Assembly: GCF_012641405.1 (NCBI RefSeq)
Contig: NZ_JABAII010000005.1
Span: 186,001-250,000 of the forward strand
Length of the DNA: 64,000 bases
Direction: 5' to 3'
Origin: Rhizobium sp. P40RR-XXII
GTDB taxonomy: Bacteria; Pseudomonadota; Alphaproteobacteria; Rhizobiales; Rhizobiaceae
Shown here: piece after piece, positions 1 to 9,490 of the stretch
Layout: every line of letters starts with the position of its first letter
How positions within the stretch are numbered: the stretch's first letter is position 1
The notes under the pieces: generated by a model
Database searches by the model: none
What the model was told of the DNA's origin: nothing
The model's input: the letters and a program-made list of their open reading frames with translations, nothing else
Translations under genes and position numbers: made by a program

Positions 1-437
1 ATCTTGCCGATCTCTTCATTGTTGAAGGACACATAGTAATCGGCGGCAGCCGACGGGATCGGGCGGTCATAGGCGATGACGCGCACGCCCTGGCTCTGCG
101 CCAGCTTCACCAGCGAAGCGGCGGCCGTGGAATCCACCGGATCGAGCACGATGGCCTTTGCGCCCTGCGAGATCGCCGAGTTGAACTGCTGCTGCTGGCG
201 CGAGGCGTCACCATTGGCGTTCTGATAGATGACCTTGCAGCCGGCGCAGAGCTTCTTCATCTCCGCCTGGAAACCGGGGAAATCGTGCTCTTCATAACGC
301 GTGGAGCTCTGGTCTGGCATGAGGAAGGCGACAGTCGCGTCAGTCACCTTGGCCGACTGTGCGAAGGCGGACGTGCCGGCCAGAAGACCGACGGCAAGCG
401 CGGCTGCGCCAGCGATTTTCAGTGCGAAATGGTTCAT
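1..437 (-). CDS. Sugar ABC transporter periplasmic binding protein (partial, C-terminus beyond window)
   Basis: The gene runs off the left edge, so only about 145 N-terminal residues are visible. The start is the ATG at 435-437, preceded by GGAG with an 8-nt spacer. A Sec signal peptide ends in AFAQ at about residue 27, followed by a type-I periplasmic binding fold: a VAFLMPDQSSTRYEEHD strand-loop, two Cys in LCAGC, and DPVDSTAA and AYDRPIP segments typical of xylose/ribose-class binding proteins. It would deliver a monosaccharide to a membrane permease whose genes should lie further left. The AraC gene just upstream on the same strand is a candidate regulator. The exact sugar is not decided by the sequence; the resemblance to the xylose/ChvE group is a family-level impression. 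Confidence 0.85.
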   Translation of the reverse strand, partial: MNHFALKIAGAAALAVGLLAGTSAFAQSAKVTDATVAFLMPDQSSTRYEEHDFPGFQAEMKKLCAGCKVIYQNANGDASRQQQQFNSAISQGAKAIVLDPVDSTAAASLVKLAQSQGVRVIAYDRPIPSAAADYYVSFNNEEIGK

Positions 438-635
438 TGGAATTTCTCCGTTCCAAATGGTCATGGTTTCCCTCGATCATCACGGCTGTCCGCACGCAAT
501 GCTCTTGTTTGATGCGTCGTCGAGAACGGTCCCAAACCGACGCGGCGGTAAATTTTGCACAAGCCTTCTCCTTCGGGCGACAGAGGTGCCCGTTCGCTTG
601 CCCTCAATCTTATCTCTCCTCCCTGTCCTCCTGTG
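438..635. other. Intergenic region upstream of the sugar-binding protein gene
   Basis: About 200 bases between the AraC stop and the binding-protein start. It must carry the promoter of the sugar transport operon, but I see no clear hexamers or dyad. A C/T-rich run sits at about 610-632. Confidence 0.4.
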
Positions 636-1520
636 TTAGGCGGCCTCCACCGCGCGTGCATGCTGTGCCAAGAGCGATCTGAACCGGGAGGGCGCCATGC
701 CCTTCTGGTCCAGAAAACGCCGATTGAAGTTCGAGATATTATTGAAGCCTGCCGCAAAGCAGATATCGGTGATCGTCATGTCAGCCTTGCTCATCAGCAG
801 ATGACAGGCAAAGTTGATGCGCAGCCGATTGACATATTGCACCAGTGCCATGCCGGTGTGCCGGCGGAAGCTGCGTGAAAAGGCGCTCGGGCTCTGACCG
901 GTCAATTCGGCCAGATCGCACTCGCTGAACGGCTCGGTCAGGTGCGCGTTGATGTAAGCCAGCGCCTGGTTGACGCCGGCCGACATGAAACCGGATGGGT
1001 CCGGCTGATAGCCGGCGCTGGCAAGCGTGCGCGTGCCTTCAGCGCGGCTCATCGCATCAAGAATATTCATGAAGAGCTCGATGCGGCGGATGCCGGTCGC
1101 GTCCACCAGCTCGCCGAGGATCGGGCCGACGATGGCAGCTGTTTCAGGCGTAAAGAGCGCACCACGGCGGCTCGTTTCAAGAATACCGGCGCAAGCCGAC
1201 AGCTCCGGAAAGACTTTACTGGCATCGGCAAAGAAGGATTCGGAAAATTGCAGCACGCGGCAGCGCAGCGGTAAGGTGACGCCGACGGGAACGTCGCTCA
1301 CCCAATTATGCGGCAGGTTCGGCCCCGTCAGCACGAGATTGCCCGGCTCGAACTCGCCGATGAAGTCGCCGATGAAATATTGGCCCGTCGTCGCGACGAC
1401 GTGGTGGATTTCATATTCGGGATGGAAATGCCAGCGAACGGTGCGGTAGGGATAGCCGTGTTCCCAGGCCTTGAAGGATTCTCCGCTGCCGATTGCGACC
1501 ACTTCCAAATCGGGATTCAT
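636..1520 (-). CDS. AraC family transcriptional regulator
   Basis: A 294-residue regulator starting at the ATG at 1518-1520, chosen because a perfect AGGAGG (1528-1533) lies 7 nt upstream; a longer in-frame reading to 1583 adds only basic, non-conserved residues. The N-terminal half is a cupin-like effector domain (WHFHPEYEIHHV at about residues 30-41, followed by the IGDFIGEFEPGNLVLTGPNLPHNW core). The C-terminal ~100 residues hold two helix-turn-helix motifs of the AraC/XylS type (LAELTGQSPSAFSRSFRRHTG and ITDICFAAGFNNISNFNRRF). It lies between the peptide-type ABC operon and the sugar-binding protein gene, both on the same strand, and most plausibly controls the sugar uptake operon downstream. 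The inducer is unknown. Confidence 0.88.
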   Translation of the reverse strand: MNPDLEVVAIGSGESFKAWEHGYPYRTVRWHFHPEYEIHHVVATTGQYFIGDFIGEFEPGNLVLTGPNLPHNWVSDVPVGVTLPLRCRVLQFSESFFADASKVFPELSACAGILETSRRGALFTPETAAIVGPILGELVDATGIRRIELFMNILDAMSRAEGTRTLASAGYQPDPSGFMSAGVNQALAYINAHLTEPFSECDLAELTGQSPSAFSRSFRRHTGMALVQYVNRLRINFACHLLMSKADMTITDICFAAGFNNISNFNRRFLDQKGMAPSRFRSLLAQHARAVEAA

Positions 1521-1750
1521 CGGCAAGCCTCCTTTCATCCGTCCGCGTTCACTACGGTTACGGCGCCTCCTCCCAGAGGCCATCGCGTCTTTTATGTGGT
1601 AAACCTACCCCTCATAGCCGCCTGCCGCTACTACGCCTTATACGCTCGACCGATACTTTTTTGACATGAAGGGCAGTGTCTTTGGTCAAATGTGCAGTGC
1701 GGCATGACAAATCGCACCGCCAAAACGGCTGTATTCGACCGGAAGCGGGA
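1521..1750. other. Intergenic region between the ABC operon and the AraC gene
   Basis: Holds the AraC promoter and the end of the ABC operon. A weak dyad TTGAC/GTCAA with 19-nt spacing lies near 1670-1698. I see no convincing terminator. Confidence 0.35.
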
Positions 1751-2704
1751 TCAATCGAGATCGTCGCGAATGCAGGCCTTAAACTGTCCGGGCGCAACCT
1801 CCCGCAACTGCGGAACCGCCGCGGCACAGGCGTCGAGCGCTAGGGGACAGCGCGTGCGGAAGACGCAGCCGCTCGGCGGGTTTGCCGGGCTTGGAATATC
1901 GCCTTTCAGGATTTGCCTGTTACGCCTGCGATCCGGGTCCGGCGACGGGATCGCCGATAGCAAGGCACGTGTATAGGGGTGTCGCGGTCTGGCGTAGAGA
2001 TCAGCGCTTGCGGCAACCTCCATGATCCGCCCGAGATAGAGCACGATGACGCGATCGCAGAGATATTCGACCACGGCAAGGTCATGCGAGATGAACAGCA
2101 TGGTGAGCGCCAGCCGTTGCTGCAGACCGCGCAGCAGATTGATGACCTGCGCCTGAATGGAGACATCCAGCGCCGAGACGGGCTCGTCGGCGACGAGAAA
2201 TTCCGGCCCAAGTGCCAGGGCACGCGCAACCCCGATCCGTTGGCGCTGGCCGCCGGAAAATTCATGGGCATAGCGATTGATGGCGTCAGCAGGCAAATCC
2301 ACCTGTTCGAGCGCTGCCCGCGCCCGATCCAGCCGATCGAGGCGGCTGCCGATGCGTTGGATTTTCAGACCCTCTGTCAGGATCTCGCCAATGGTCATGC
2401 GCGGCGATAGGCTCGCGAAGGGATCCTGAAAAATATACTGCATGCGCGGCCGCATCCGCCTGAGATCACCGGCGCCAAGCCGCGTCAATTCCGTGCCATC
2501 GAAGCGCACGCTGCCCGCCGATGGCTCGACCAGCCGCAGGATAGACCTGCCGATTGTCGTCTTGCCGCTGCCGGATTCGCCGACGAGCCCCACGACTTCG
2601 CCTTTTCCGATGTCGAAGGAAATATCGCGAAGGATGGAAAGCTTCGTACCTCGGGACACATAATCCTTGGCAAGATCGCGGATCGAGACAAGCGCTTCGG
2701 CCAT
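1751..2704 (-). CDS. Oligopeptide-type ABC transporter ATP-binding protein (OppF/DppF family)
   Basis: A 317-residue ATPase with Walker A GESGSGKTT (about residues 41-49), signature FSGGQRQRIGVARAL, Walker B FLVADEPVSALD and an H-loop in LFISHDLAVV. The C-terminal extension with RCPLALDAC is the oligopeptide/dipeptide transporter tail found after the ATPase domain in this subfamily. The start abuts the stop of the preceding ATPase gene (2705), so the two are translationally coupled. It is the last gene of a seven-gene minus-strand unit running regulator, binding protein, two permeases, aldolase, two ATPases. It powers import through the two permeases at 4662-6498. Confidence 0.93.
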   Translation of the reverse strand: MAEALVSIRDLAKDYVSRGTKLSILRDISFDIGKGEVVGLVGESGSGKTTIGRSILRLVEPSAGSVRFDGTELTRLGAGDLRRMRPRMQYIFQDPFASLSPRMTIGEILTEGLKIQRIGSRLDRLDRARAALEQVDLPADAINRYAHEFSGGQRQRIGVARALALGPEFLVADEPVSALDVSIQAQVINLLRGLQQRLALTMLFISHDLAVVEYLCDRVIVLYLGRIMEVAASADLYARPRHPYTRALLSAIPSPDPDRRRNRQILKGDIPSPANPPSGCVFRTRCPLALDACAAAVPQLREVAPGQFKACIRDDLD

Positions 2705-3724
2705 CTAAATCTCCCGCCAGCGGATGCAACGGCTTGCATGGCCTGCCTCGACGGTTTCGAGAGCCGGTACTCCGTCACTGCAGGCCTGGATGGCATAAGC
2801 GCAACGCGGCGCGAAAGCGCAGCCGGAAGGCATTCGCGTCAGGCTCGGCACGACGCCGGGAATGGCGTAGAGCGGCTCGCCCGCCTGCCGCATCCGTGTC
2901 GCCTCGCTAAGCCGCGGCATGGAAGCCAAAAGGCCGCGTGTATAGGGATGCCTCGGATTGCGGAAGACTGCTTCGGTCGGCCCCTCCTCCACGATCCGGC
3001 CGGCATACATGACTGCCAGCCGATGAGCGATCTCCGCCACCACACCGAGATTATGGGTAACGAATAGGATGGCCATACCGCGCTCCCGCTGCAGCCCCTG
3101 CAGGAGATCGAGGATTTGTGCCTGTATCGTGACGTCGAGCGCCGTCGTCGGCTCGTCGGCGATCAGCAGCACCGGATCGCAGGCGAGCGCCATGGCAATG
3201 GTCGCGCGCTGGCGCATGCCACCCGACAATTCATGCGGATATTGCCTGACGCGGCGCTTGGCATCGGGAATGCCGACACTCTCCAGCAGCGCGACCGCTT
3301 CGCGCATCGCCGTGGCGCGGTCTGCGCTGCGGTGGATGCGGATCGGCTCGGCAATCTGGTCACCGATGGTCAAGACCGGATTGAGGCTCGACATTGGCTC
3401 CTGAAACACCATGCCGATATCGCCGCCGCGTATCTCGCGCATGTGGCTGTCATCCAGCGTCGCGAGATCGCTGACAATGCCCTGCCGGTCCCGCAACCTG
3501 ATGCTGCCGGCTGCGATCGTCCCGACATTACGGGTCAGAAGCCGCATCACCGAAAGGCTCGTCACCGACTTGCCCGAACCGGACTCGCCAACCAGCGCCA
3601 GCGTCTCGCCGGCGTCGATGGTCAGGTCGATATCCCGCACCGCGGTCAATTCGCCACCGCGGGTGCGGAAGACCGTCCTCAGCCCCTTTATATCGAGAAC
3701 AGGTTGGGCAGCCGGCGTCATCAT
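2705..3724 (-). CDS. Oligopeptide-type ABC transporter ATP-binding protein (OppD/DppD family)
   Basis: A 339-residue ATPase pairing with the OppF-type protein immediately downstream. Walker A is GESGSGKS (about residues 40-47), the signature [15 protein letters not shown], Walker [13 protein letters not shown], and the H-loop lies in FVTHNLGVV. The C-terminal tail [14 protein letters not shown] is the family-specific extension. The stop lies one base before the next start and its own start is 2 bases after the aldolase stop, indicating one transcript with coupled translation. Confidence 0.93.
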   Translation of the reverse strand: MMTPAAQPVLDIKGLRTVFRTRGGELTAVRDIDLTIDAGETLALVGESGSGKSVTSLSVMRLLTRNVGTIAAGSIRLRDRQGIVSDLATLDDSHMREIRGGDIGMVFQEPMSSLNPVLTIGDQIAEPIRIHRSADRATAMREAVALLESVGIPDAKRRVRQYPHELSGGMRQRATIAMALACDPVLLIADEPTTALDVTIQAQILDLLQGLQRERGMAILFVTHNLGVVAEIAHRLAVMYAGRIVEEGPTEAVFRNPRHPYTRGLLASMPRLSEATRMRQAGEPLYAIPGVVPSLTRMPSGCAFAPRCAYAIQACSDGVPALETVEAGHASRCIRWREI

Positions 3725-3726
3725 GT

Positions 3727-4641
3727 CTATAGCAGCCCCGTATTTTTCAGGATCGCATCGATCCTGGCCGTTTCATCGGCGTTCAGCGCCGCGCGCGGGC
3801 GAGGCATGACAGCGGTATCGATGATGCCGAGGCTTTTCATCGCGGCCTTGAAGGCACCGATGCCAGCAGCACCGCCGCTGACACGCCCCCGCGCGACCCA
3901 GACGATCTCGAACAGGCGGCAAAGCCTCTCCTGTTCGCGCCGGGCTGCGGCCCAGTCGCCGCGCTGTGCTGCATCCCATAGCCGGACGTAGCCATGCGGA
4001 TCGACATTGGCGATGCCGGGAACCACGCCATGGGCGCCCATCAGAAGCGCATTGTCGACGACGATCTCGGAGCCGGTCATCAGGAAAATATCCTTGTGAT
4101 CGGCAAGATCGAGCAGCGCATAGCGGAAATTGTCGTCGTCGCCGCTGGAATCCTTCAACCCGATGATGGTTCCCTCCTTGGCGAGCGTCACCACGGTCTG
4201 GCGCTGCAGCTTCACATGCACGCAGACCGGGATGTCATAGGCGACCAGCGGCACATCGACGGCATCCCGAATATAGCGGAAATGATCCAATATCTCGGAC
4301 TGGCTGGTCACCGTGTAGAAGGGAGCGGTAACGACAACGGCATCGGCTCCGGCCGCCTTGGCAATTTTCGAATGGGTGATGACCCGGTCGGTCGTGGGAT
4401 CGATGACGCCGACCAGCAACGGCACCCGCCCGTTCACGACCTTGGCGGAATGTTCGATGATCTCGCGCCGTGTCTTTTCGTCGTGAAAGACGACTTCGCT
4501 GGTGGAACCCAGCACGAAGACACCGTGGCAGCCGCCATCGATCAGATGCTCCAGCACCCTTGTATAGGATTGGTAATCCACGGTGAAATCGTCGTTCAGC
4601 GGCGTTACGACGGGAGGCACCACGCCCTTGAATTTGCTCAT
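3727..4641 (-). CDS. Dihydrodipicolinate synthase/N-acetylneuraminate lyase (DapA) family aldolase
   Basis: A 304-residue class I aldolase. The ATG at 4639-4641 ([10 protein letters not shown]) is the start; upstream codons are not conserved-looking. The TIM-barrel features are clear: PPVVTPL at the N-terminus, GSTSE in place of the usual GTTGE, APFY with the catalytic Tyr, and GLKDSSG with the Schiff-base Lys. The segment that in true DapA reads YNVPGRT (Arg binds the aspartate semialdehyde carboxylate) is YDIPVCV here, so this is unlikely to be the lysine-biosynthetic enzyme. It is embedded between permease and ATPase genes of an Opp-type importer, so it probably cleaves or dehydrates a keto-acid made from the imported compound. 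The substrate is unknown. Confidence 0.85.
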   Translation of the reverse strand: MSKFKGVVPPVVTPLNDDFTVDYQSYTRVLEHLIDGGCHGVFVLGSTSEVVFHDEKTRREIIEHSAKVVNGRVPLLVGVIDPTTDRVITHSKIAKAAGADAVVVTAPFYTVTSQSEILDHFRYIRDAVDVPLVAYDIPVCVHVKLQRQTVVTLAKEGTIIGLKDSSGDDDNFRYALLDLADHKDIFLMTGSEIVVDNALLMGAHGVVPGIANVDPHGYVRLWDAAQRGDWAAARREQERLCRLFEIVWVARGRVSGGAAGIGAFKAAMKSLGIIDTAVMPRPRAALNADETARIDAILKNTGLL

Positions 4642-4661
4642 TGTCTCTTTCTTTCTTGGGT

Positions 4662-5537
4662 TCAGCGAAGCTCGGCGCGCGGATCGAAGGCATCCCTCAA
4701 TCCGTCGCCGATGAAATTGATGGCAAGGACGGCAAGAACCAGCGCGGCGCCGGGAAACAGCCATTGCCAGGGATATTGTTCGAGGACGGCGGTGGAGCGA
4801 GCCGCATTCAGCATGTTGCCCCAGCTCGCTGCGGGCGGTGCGATACCAAGCCCGAGAAAAGAAAGCCCGGCCTCCAAGAGGATCGCGTTCGCCACCTGCG
4901 TCGTGGCGTAGACCACCAGAATATCGATACAGTTCGGCATGCCGTGACGCAGCAGCAGGTGCGGCAGCCCGGCCCCCATGCCGCGTGCCGCCGTCACGAA
5001 ATCACGCTCGCGCAGTTCCAGCAGCCTCGAGCGCACCATGCGGGCGAGCAGCGGCCAGGACAGAAGCGATATGACTACTATTGTCGGTAGAATGCCCGTG
5101 CCGGTGATCGAGGCCAGCACCAGCAAGAAGATCACCGGCGGCAAGGTCATGACCAGATCGACGAAGCGCATGCTGAGCGCATCCGCCCAGCGACCGGCAA
5201 AGGCCGAAACGAAGCCGAACAGGAAGCCGATAACAGCCGAAATGACGGTGGAACCTGCCGCAACCATCAGCGATATGCGGCCGCCTTCGAGCACTCTGGC
5301 GAAAACATCACGCCCGACACCGTCCGTCCCGAACCAATGCGTGGTATTGGGCGGTGCGTTCATGGCCAAAAGATCGATGTCGTTGGGCTGGAACCGCCAC
5401 CACAGCGGATATGTGGCGATCAGCAGCAGCATGGGCACTGCGATGCAGACGCCGAAGAAGGCCGCGCCGTTCAGCCGGAAGCGGTCGAGTGCCCGGGCAA
5501 GCGGGCCATGGCTTGGTCGCTCGGTTCGCGCCAGCAT
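4662..5537 (-). CDS. Oligopeptide-type ABC transporter permease (DppC/OppC family)
   Basis: A 291-residue inner-membrane permease. The N-terminal membrane segment ([18 protein letters not shown]) is followed by the OppC-type periplasmic loop with [24 protein letters not shown], then the transport core with the EAA loop ([27 protein letters not shown]). The C-terminus [15 protein letters not shown] is typical of DppC. Its start lies 1 base after the stop of the partner permease and the aldolase follows after 20 bases. Confidence 0.92.
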   Translation of the reverse strand: MLARTERPSHGPLARALDRFRLNGAAFFGVCIAVPMLLLIATYPLWWRFQPNDIDLLAMNAPPNTTHWFGTDGVGRDVFARVLEGGRISLMVAAGSTVISAVIGFLFGFVSAFAGRWADALSMRFVDLVMTLPPVIFLLVLASITGTGILPTIVVISLLSWPLLARMVRSRLLELRERDFVTAARGMGAGLPHLLLRHGMPNCIDILVVYATTQVANAILLEAGLSFLGLGIAPPAASWGNMLNAARSTAVLEQYPWQWLFPGAALVLAVLAINFIGDGLRDAFDPRAELR

Positions 5538-5538
5538 C

Positions 5539-6498
5539 TCAGCTCACCTTGATACGCGGATCGATCACCGCATTGGCGATATCGGTCAGCAGGTTGACGA
5601 TGATGACGCAGGCGCCGATGACAAGCGTCGCTCCCATGATGACGGGGTAGTCGCGGGACGTAACCGCATCGACGAGCAGCAGGCCCATGCCCGGCCAGTT
5701 GAAGACGCTTTCGACGAAGATCGCGCCACCGATCGCAAGCCCGATGGTCGAGCCGATGACCGTCACCACGGGCAGCAGCGCATTGCGCAGGGCGTGCTTG
5801 ACGATCACCCAGAACTCAAACACCCCCTTGGCACGCGCGGTGCGTACATAGTCCTGGTTCAGGACTTCCAGCAGCGACGCCCGCATATAGCGCATGATGA
5901 GCGCGGCCTGGGCGATCGCCAGAAGCGAAGCCGGCAGGATGAGATGCCAAAGCAGGTCGCCGAGAGAAAAATCCTCGCCGGGCGTCAGCATGCCGCCCGA
6001 TGGCAGCCAGCCGAGGCGCACGGCGAAGATATAGAGGCCGAGAAGTGCGCTCAGAAATGCCGGGCTCGATATGCCGGCCAGCGCCAGCACGGAAAGCGAG
6101 ACATCAGTCACCGAATTGCGTTTCACGGCACCGACGACACCTGCGGCAATGCCGGCGATGATCGCCATGATCAGGGCGGTGCCCATCAGCAGCACCGTCG
6201 GCCCGATGCGCGACAAGACCAGCGTCAAGACCGGCTGATCCAGCCGCTTGACGGAGTAACCGAGATTACCCTGCGACGCCTCTAGCAGCCAGCCGACATA
6301 TTGCAATGGCAGAGGTCGATCCAGCCCGAGTCGTTCACGCAGATCGGCCATGGCAGCTGGCGACAGAGGCGTGCTCGGATCGATGTAGGCATCGATCGGA
6401 TCGCCCGGCGTCAATCGCAGCAGGACGAAGACCAGCATGCTCAAGGCCACGAGCATGCCGATGCCGATCACGAGACGCCTGAAACCATAGTGAAGCAT
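5539..6498 (-). CDS. Oligopeptide-type ABC transporter permease (DppB/OppB family)
   Basis: A 319-residue permease starting at the ATG at 6496-6498 ([10 protein letters not shown]); an in-frame upstream ATG adds an unlikely basic stretch. It has the N-terminal membrane anchor, the [12 protein letters not shown] loop, six membrane segments overall, and the EAA motif in [34 protein letters not shown]. The C-terminus [13 protein letters not shown] is standard for DppB. It forms the channel with the DppC-type partner encoded next. Confidence 0.92.
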   Translation of the reverse strand: MLHYGFRRLVIGIGMLVALSMLVFVLLRLTPGDPIDAYIDPSTPLSPAAMADLRERLGLDRPLPLQYVGWLLEASQGNLGYSVKRLDQPVLTLVLSRIGPTVLLMGTALIMAIIAGIAAGVVGAVKRNSVTDVSLSVLALAGISSPAFLSALLGLYIFAVRLGWLPSGGMLTPGEDFSLGDLLWHLILPASLLAIAQAALIMRYMRASLLEVLNQDYVRTARAKGVFEFWVIVKHALRNALLPVVTVIGSTIGLAIGGAIFVESVFNWPGMGLLLVDAVTSRDYPVIMGATLVIGACVIIVNLLTDIANAVIDPRIKVS

Positions 6499-6552
6499 AG
6501 CGAACCTGCGTTTCGAGGAATGCGCCGGCACAGCCCGCGGCCGGCTCAAAAC

Positions 6553-8145
6553 CTAGTTTGAGAGCTTCCACGCTTCCGGATGCGCGATGTAAGGCCCGCC
6601 GCCGGGCGCCGGCGTCCAGACGAAATCCTTCACCTTGGACGAAACGACGCCGTAGCGGTTCGCCACCCACATGGTCGCCCAGGGCAGGTCCTTGTTCATG
6701 ACCTTGCAGACATCCTGATAGCGTCGATCGCGCTTGCCGGCATCCGTCTCGGCAATCGCGGCATCGAGTGCCTTGGTCAGATCGGGCATGCGCGCGCGCA
6801 CCACATTTGCGCCCGCCGGCGGGATCTGCTTTTCGTTGAGCCCGGTGTTGATATTGCTTGGATCCGGCCCGTTCTGCAGGCCGGCATAGACGAGCTGGAA
6901 CTGCGATGTATCGGCGTTGGGGTTGAGCACGATGCCATTATAAGTCGGCGCATCGACGGCGCGCGGCACGACATTGATGCCGACCTGCGCCAGCATAGCC
7001 TGCACCGCGGCCAAGACGTTCGTCGCAAGCGGCGTGTTGTAATAGGTCAGCAAGGTGATCGGCTTGCCGCCATTGATCTTGTCCCAGCCGGCCTCTTCTA
7101 GCAATTGCTTGGCCTTGGCTGGATCGTAGGCATAGGCTTCAATGCCATCCGGCACGAGCTGATTGGCGACATAGGCGCAATTGGCCGGCTTTGCCGCGCC
7201 GCCATAGAGACTCTGGATGATCGCATCGCGGTTGATGGCATGCATGACCGCCTGGCGGACCCGCAGGTCCTTCCACAATGGCGAATCCTGATTGAAGCCT
7301 AGATAATTGACGACGAAGGAATTGCCCTCGATGACCTGAAAGGACTTGTCTTCCTTGAAGGTCGGGACATCGTTGGAATCGACATAGGTGAACTGGATTT
7401 CGCCGGCACGCAGCGCTGAGATCGCCGCCGCCGGGTTGGCGAAGTAGCGGTTGATCAGCCGATCGAGAACGGGCTTGCCGCCGCGATAATCGGAATTGGC
7501 GGTGAGTTCGACATACTGATCCTGCACATATTTGACGAATTTGAACGGCCCCGTCCCGACCGGCGACGTCGACCACCAGGTGCTCTTGGCAAGCTGATCG
7601 GCCGGCACGGCAGAAAGTGCATGCTCGGGCAGAACCATGATCTTGGCCAGCGTATCAAGCAGGCTCGCCGAGGGCGCGGAAAGCTTGATGACGAGGGTAT
7701 GATCGTCGGGCGTCTCGACCGATGACAGGAGTTTAAACCGGGCGGCAAAGACCGAGCCGGTCTTGGAGTTGGCGGCAAGGTCGATGGTGAACTTGGCGTC
7801 CTTGGCCGTAAAAGCCTTGCCGTCATGCCATTTGGCATCGGCAAGCTTGAACGTATAGGTCAGTTGATCCGGGCTCACCTCATAGGAGGAGGCAAGCACG
7901 CCGACGATCTTCTGCAGCTTTTCGTCGTAGCTGACCAGAGGCTCGAAATAGGTGCTGAGCCAGGTGAGACCGGCCGTTGCCGCCAGCGGATTGAAGTTGC
8001 CCTGAAAGCCGCCCGGACCGACATCGAAGCCCCCGGACATGGCCGTGCCAGCAGCAGACGCCGCCGTGCCGGTCAAAACCGGCATTACAGTGGCCGACAT
8101 CAATGCTCCCAACGCGATTGCCGGCAGATGAAAAACTTTCCTCAT
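6553..8145 (-). CDS. Periplasmic solute-binding protein, family 5 (peptide/opine/oligosaccharide type)
   Basis: A 530-residue binding protein with a signal peptide ending near ASAAG. The ATG at 8143-8145 is preferred over the GTG directly before it because GGAGGAGGA (8152-8160) then has a 6-nt spacer. Family-5 landmarks include FEPLVSYDEKLQKIVGVLASSYEVSPDQLTY, the WHDGKAFTAKDAKFTID block, PVGTGPFKFVKY, and LRVRQAVMHAINRDAI. It is the substrate-recognition subunit of the operon at 1751-8145. Family 5 binds peptides, opines, nickel chelates or oligosaccharides; the aldolase in the operon argues for a sugar-acid or amino-acid-like compound rather than a plain peptide. Confidence 0.9.
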   Translation of the reverse strand: MRKVFHLPAIALGALMSATVMPVLTGTAASAAGTAMSGGFDVGPGGFQGNFNPLAATAGLTWLSTYFEPLVSYDEKLQKIVGVLASSYEVSPDQLTYTFKLADAKWHDGKAFTAKDAKFTIDLAANSKTGSVFAARFKLLSSVETPDDHTLVIKLSAPSASLLDTLAKIMVLPEHALSAVPADQLAKSTWWSTSPVGTGPFKFVKYVQDQYVELTANSDYRGGKPVLDRLINRYFANPAAAISALRAGEIQFTYVDSNDVPTFKEDKSFQVIEGNSFVVNYLGFNQDSPLWKDLRVRQAVMHAINRDAIIQSLYGGAAKPANCAYVANQLVPDGIEAYAYDPAKAKQLLEEAGWDKINGGKPITLLTYYNTPLATNVLAAVQAMLAQVGINVVPRAVDAPTYNGIVLNPNADTSQFQLVYAGLQNGPDPSNINTGLNEKQIPPAGANVVRARMPDLTKALDAAIAETDAGKRDRRYQDVCKVMNKDLPWATMWVANRYGVVSSKVKDFVWTPAPGGGPYIAHPEAWKLSN

Positions 8146-8173
8146 CACGATCCTCCTCCCTTGTTTGCGGTCG

Positions 8174-8884
8174 CTATTCTTTCTTGTTGTTGGCGATCAC
8201 CTGCGAAATTCCCTCGTAGTGACGGTCGAGGCGCATGCGCACCTCCTTGAGGTTCTTGGATTCCAGCGCATCGACGATCGCCTCATGGTCACGCCAGGTG
8301 GCCATGGGATCGACATTCTCCAGATCGAAAAACCGGGAGGCCTTGTAGAAGGCGAGCCAGAACACATCGATCAGGCGAACGAAGGTCTCGTTGCCCTGGC
8401 AGCGAAACAGCAGCCGGTGAAAAAGCTGGTCATCTTCCGCGAAGGGCTCGCCACGCACGGCGTGAGCCCGCATTCGGTCAGTGGTAGCGCGCAACTCAGC
8501 CAAGTCCTCAGGCCCGATCATCTCGATGGTCTTGCCGATCAGGCCCACTTCGAGCGTGCGGCGGATCTCCAGCACTTCCTCCATATGCCGAAGCGCATCC
8601 CCGAGGCCATAGGCGAGATTGTCGAGCAACGGCGCGAAGGAAAAGGCCTTGACGAAGATGCCGATGCCGCGGCGCGTCTCCAGCACACCGAGAGATTCCA
8701 GCGCCTTGATGCCTTCACGCAGGGAATTGCGGCTGACGCCCAATTGTACCGCGAGTTCACCTTCAGCCGGCAGCATCGTGCCAGCCTGAAGACCGTTGTC
8801 CGCAATGTAACTGCGCAAACTTTCCTGCACGGAGACATGCAGCAATGGCGCGCGCGTCAAAGGCTGCATTACTTTGCCGACCAT
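8174..8884 (-). CDS. GntR family transcriptional regulator with FCD domain
   Basis: A 236-residue regulator of the FadR subfamily. I chose the ATG at 8882-8884 because GGGAG (8893-8897) lies 8 nt upstream; an in-frame reading to 8911 has a poorer site. Residues about 15-75 form the winged helix (LPAEGELAVQLGVSRNSLREGIKALESLGVLETRRGIGIFV). The C-terminal FCD domain carries metal/ligand-type residues in EIRRTLEVGLI, DQLFHRLLFRCQGN and WRDHEAIVDAL. It heads the aldolase/ABC operon on the same strand and, by family habit, would repress it until an organic-acid effector binds. A dyad upstream (8914-8933) is a candidate operator. Confidence 0.9.
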   Translation of the reverse strand: MVGKVMQPLTRAPLLHVSVQESLRSYIADNGLQAGTMLPAEGELAVQLGVSRNSLREGIKALESLGVLETRRGIGIFVKAFSFAPLLDNLAYGLGDALRHMEEVLEIRRTLEVGLIGKTIEMIGPEDLAELRATTDRMRAHAVRGEPFAEDDQLFHRLLFRCQGNETFVRLIDVFWLAFYKASRFFDLENVDPMATWRDHEAIVDALESKNLKEVRMRLDRHYEGISQVIANNKKE

Positions 8885-8913
8885 AGAACGGACTCCCATA
8901 GAGATCGGCATTG

Positions 8914-8933
8914 ATCCTATGAACTTGTAGGAT
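8914..8933. promoter_or_regulatory. Candidate operator for the GntR/FCD regulator
   Basis: ATCCTA and TAGGAT form a perfect 6-bp inverted repeat with an 8-bp spacer, 30 bases upstream of the regulator start. Position and symmetry fit autoregulation; binding is inferred. Confidence 0.4.
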
Positions 8934-9068
8934 ATCCGTCAAGTGGACAGGTGAGTAGGCAATATCCGTCGGGTCGGTTGCGCAAAACCAGGCCCGCCAG
9001 GAGCGACCAAGGCGATAATCTTCATGCCGAACGATGGCCTGCCCGGGCTTGGGAGGTGGTGCCGATGC

Positions 9069-9473
9069 TCATTTCGCCGCGTGCGGCGCATCCCGTTCCG
9101 GCAAACGGACGAGCTTGCCCTCCTCGGCCTTGTAGAAATACTGGCTGGCAACCAGCCACCCCTTTAGCGGCCGTAGCGGCGGAATGCAGGTCGCCAGCAT
9201 GAATGGCCCTGTCACCAGGAACTGAACCCAGATCGGCGCCGAGAAGGCAACCTCCAGCCATACGCCGAGAAGCACGCTCGGAATGCAGGCAAAACAGATG
9301 ACGAAGAAAGCCGGGCCATCGGCGGGATCTGCAAAGGAATAGTCGAGGCCGCAGGCTTCGCATTTCTTGCGCAGCGTCAAGAACCCATCGAACATGCGCC
9401 CTTGCCCGCAACGAGGGCAACGGCAATGAAGGCCGGTCTGAACCGGGCTCAACGGCGGATATTCAGTTTCCAT
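9069..9473 (-). CDS. DUF983 family membrane protein
   Basis: A 134-residue protein of the DUF983 family. The N-terminus has a rubredoxin-like pair of CxxC motifs, CPRCGQGRMF (about residues 19-28) and CEACGLDY, followed by ADPADGPAFFVIC and two hydrophobic membrane helices (about residues 55-75 and 82-100). AGGAG lies 10 nt upstream of the ATG at 9471-9473. Family members are widespread in alphaproteobacteria; no precise function is established to my knowledge. It is transcribed towards the GntR regulator but 160 bases separate them, so it is probably its own unit. Confidence 0.85.
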   Translation of the reverse strand: METEYPPLSPVQTGLHCRCPRCGQGRMFDGFLTLRKKCEACGLDYSFADPADGPAFFVICFACIPSVLLGVWLEVAFSAPIWVQFLVTGPFMLATCIPPLRPLKGWLVASQYFYKAEEGKLVRLPERDAPHAAK

Positions 9474-9490
9474 GGCGGCATCGCTCCTGA

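Noticed and set aside
1665..1700. TTGAC/GTCAA dyad as a regulator site before the AraC gene
   Set aside because: Arms of only 5 bp with a 19-nt gap are expected by chance at this length.
3727..4641. Gene for lysine-biosynthetic dihydrodipicolinate synthase (dapA)
   Set aside because: The YNVPGRT segment with its essential Arg is replaced by YDIPVCV and the gene lies in a transport operon, so only family membership is claimed.
4978..6285. Long plus-strand frame antisense to the two permease genes
   Set aside because: It mirrors well-supported permease genes in high-GC DNA, and its product is low-complexity and basic with no family resemblance.
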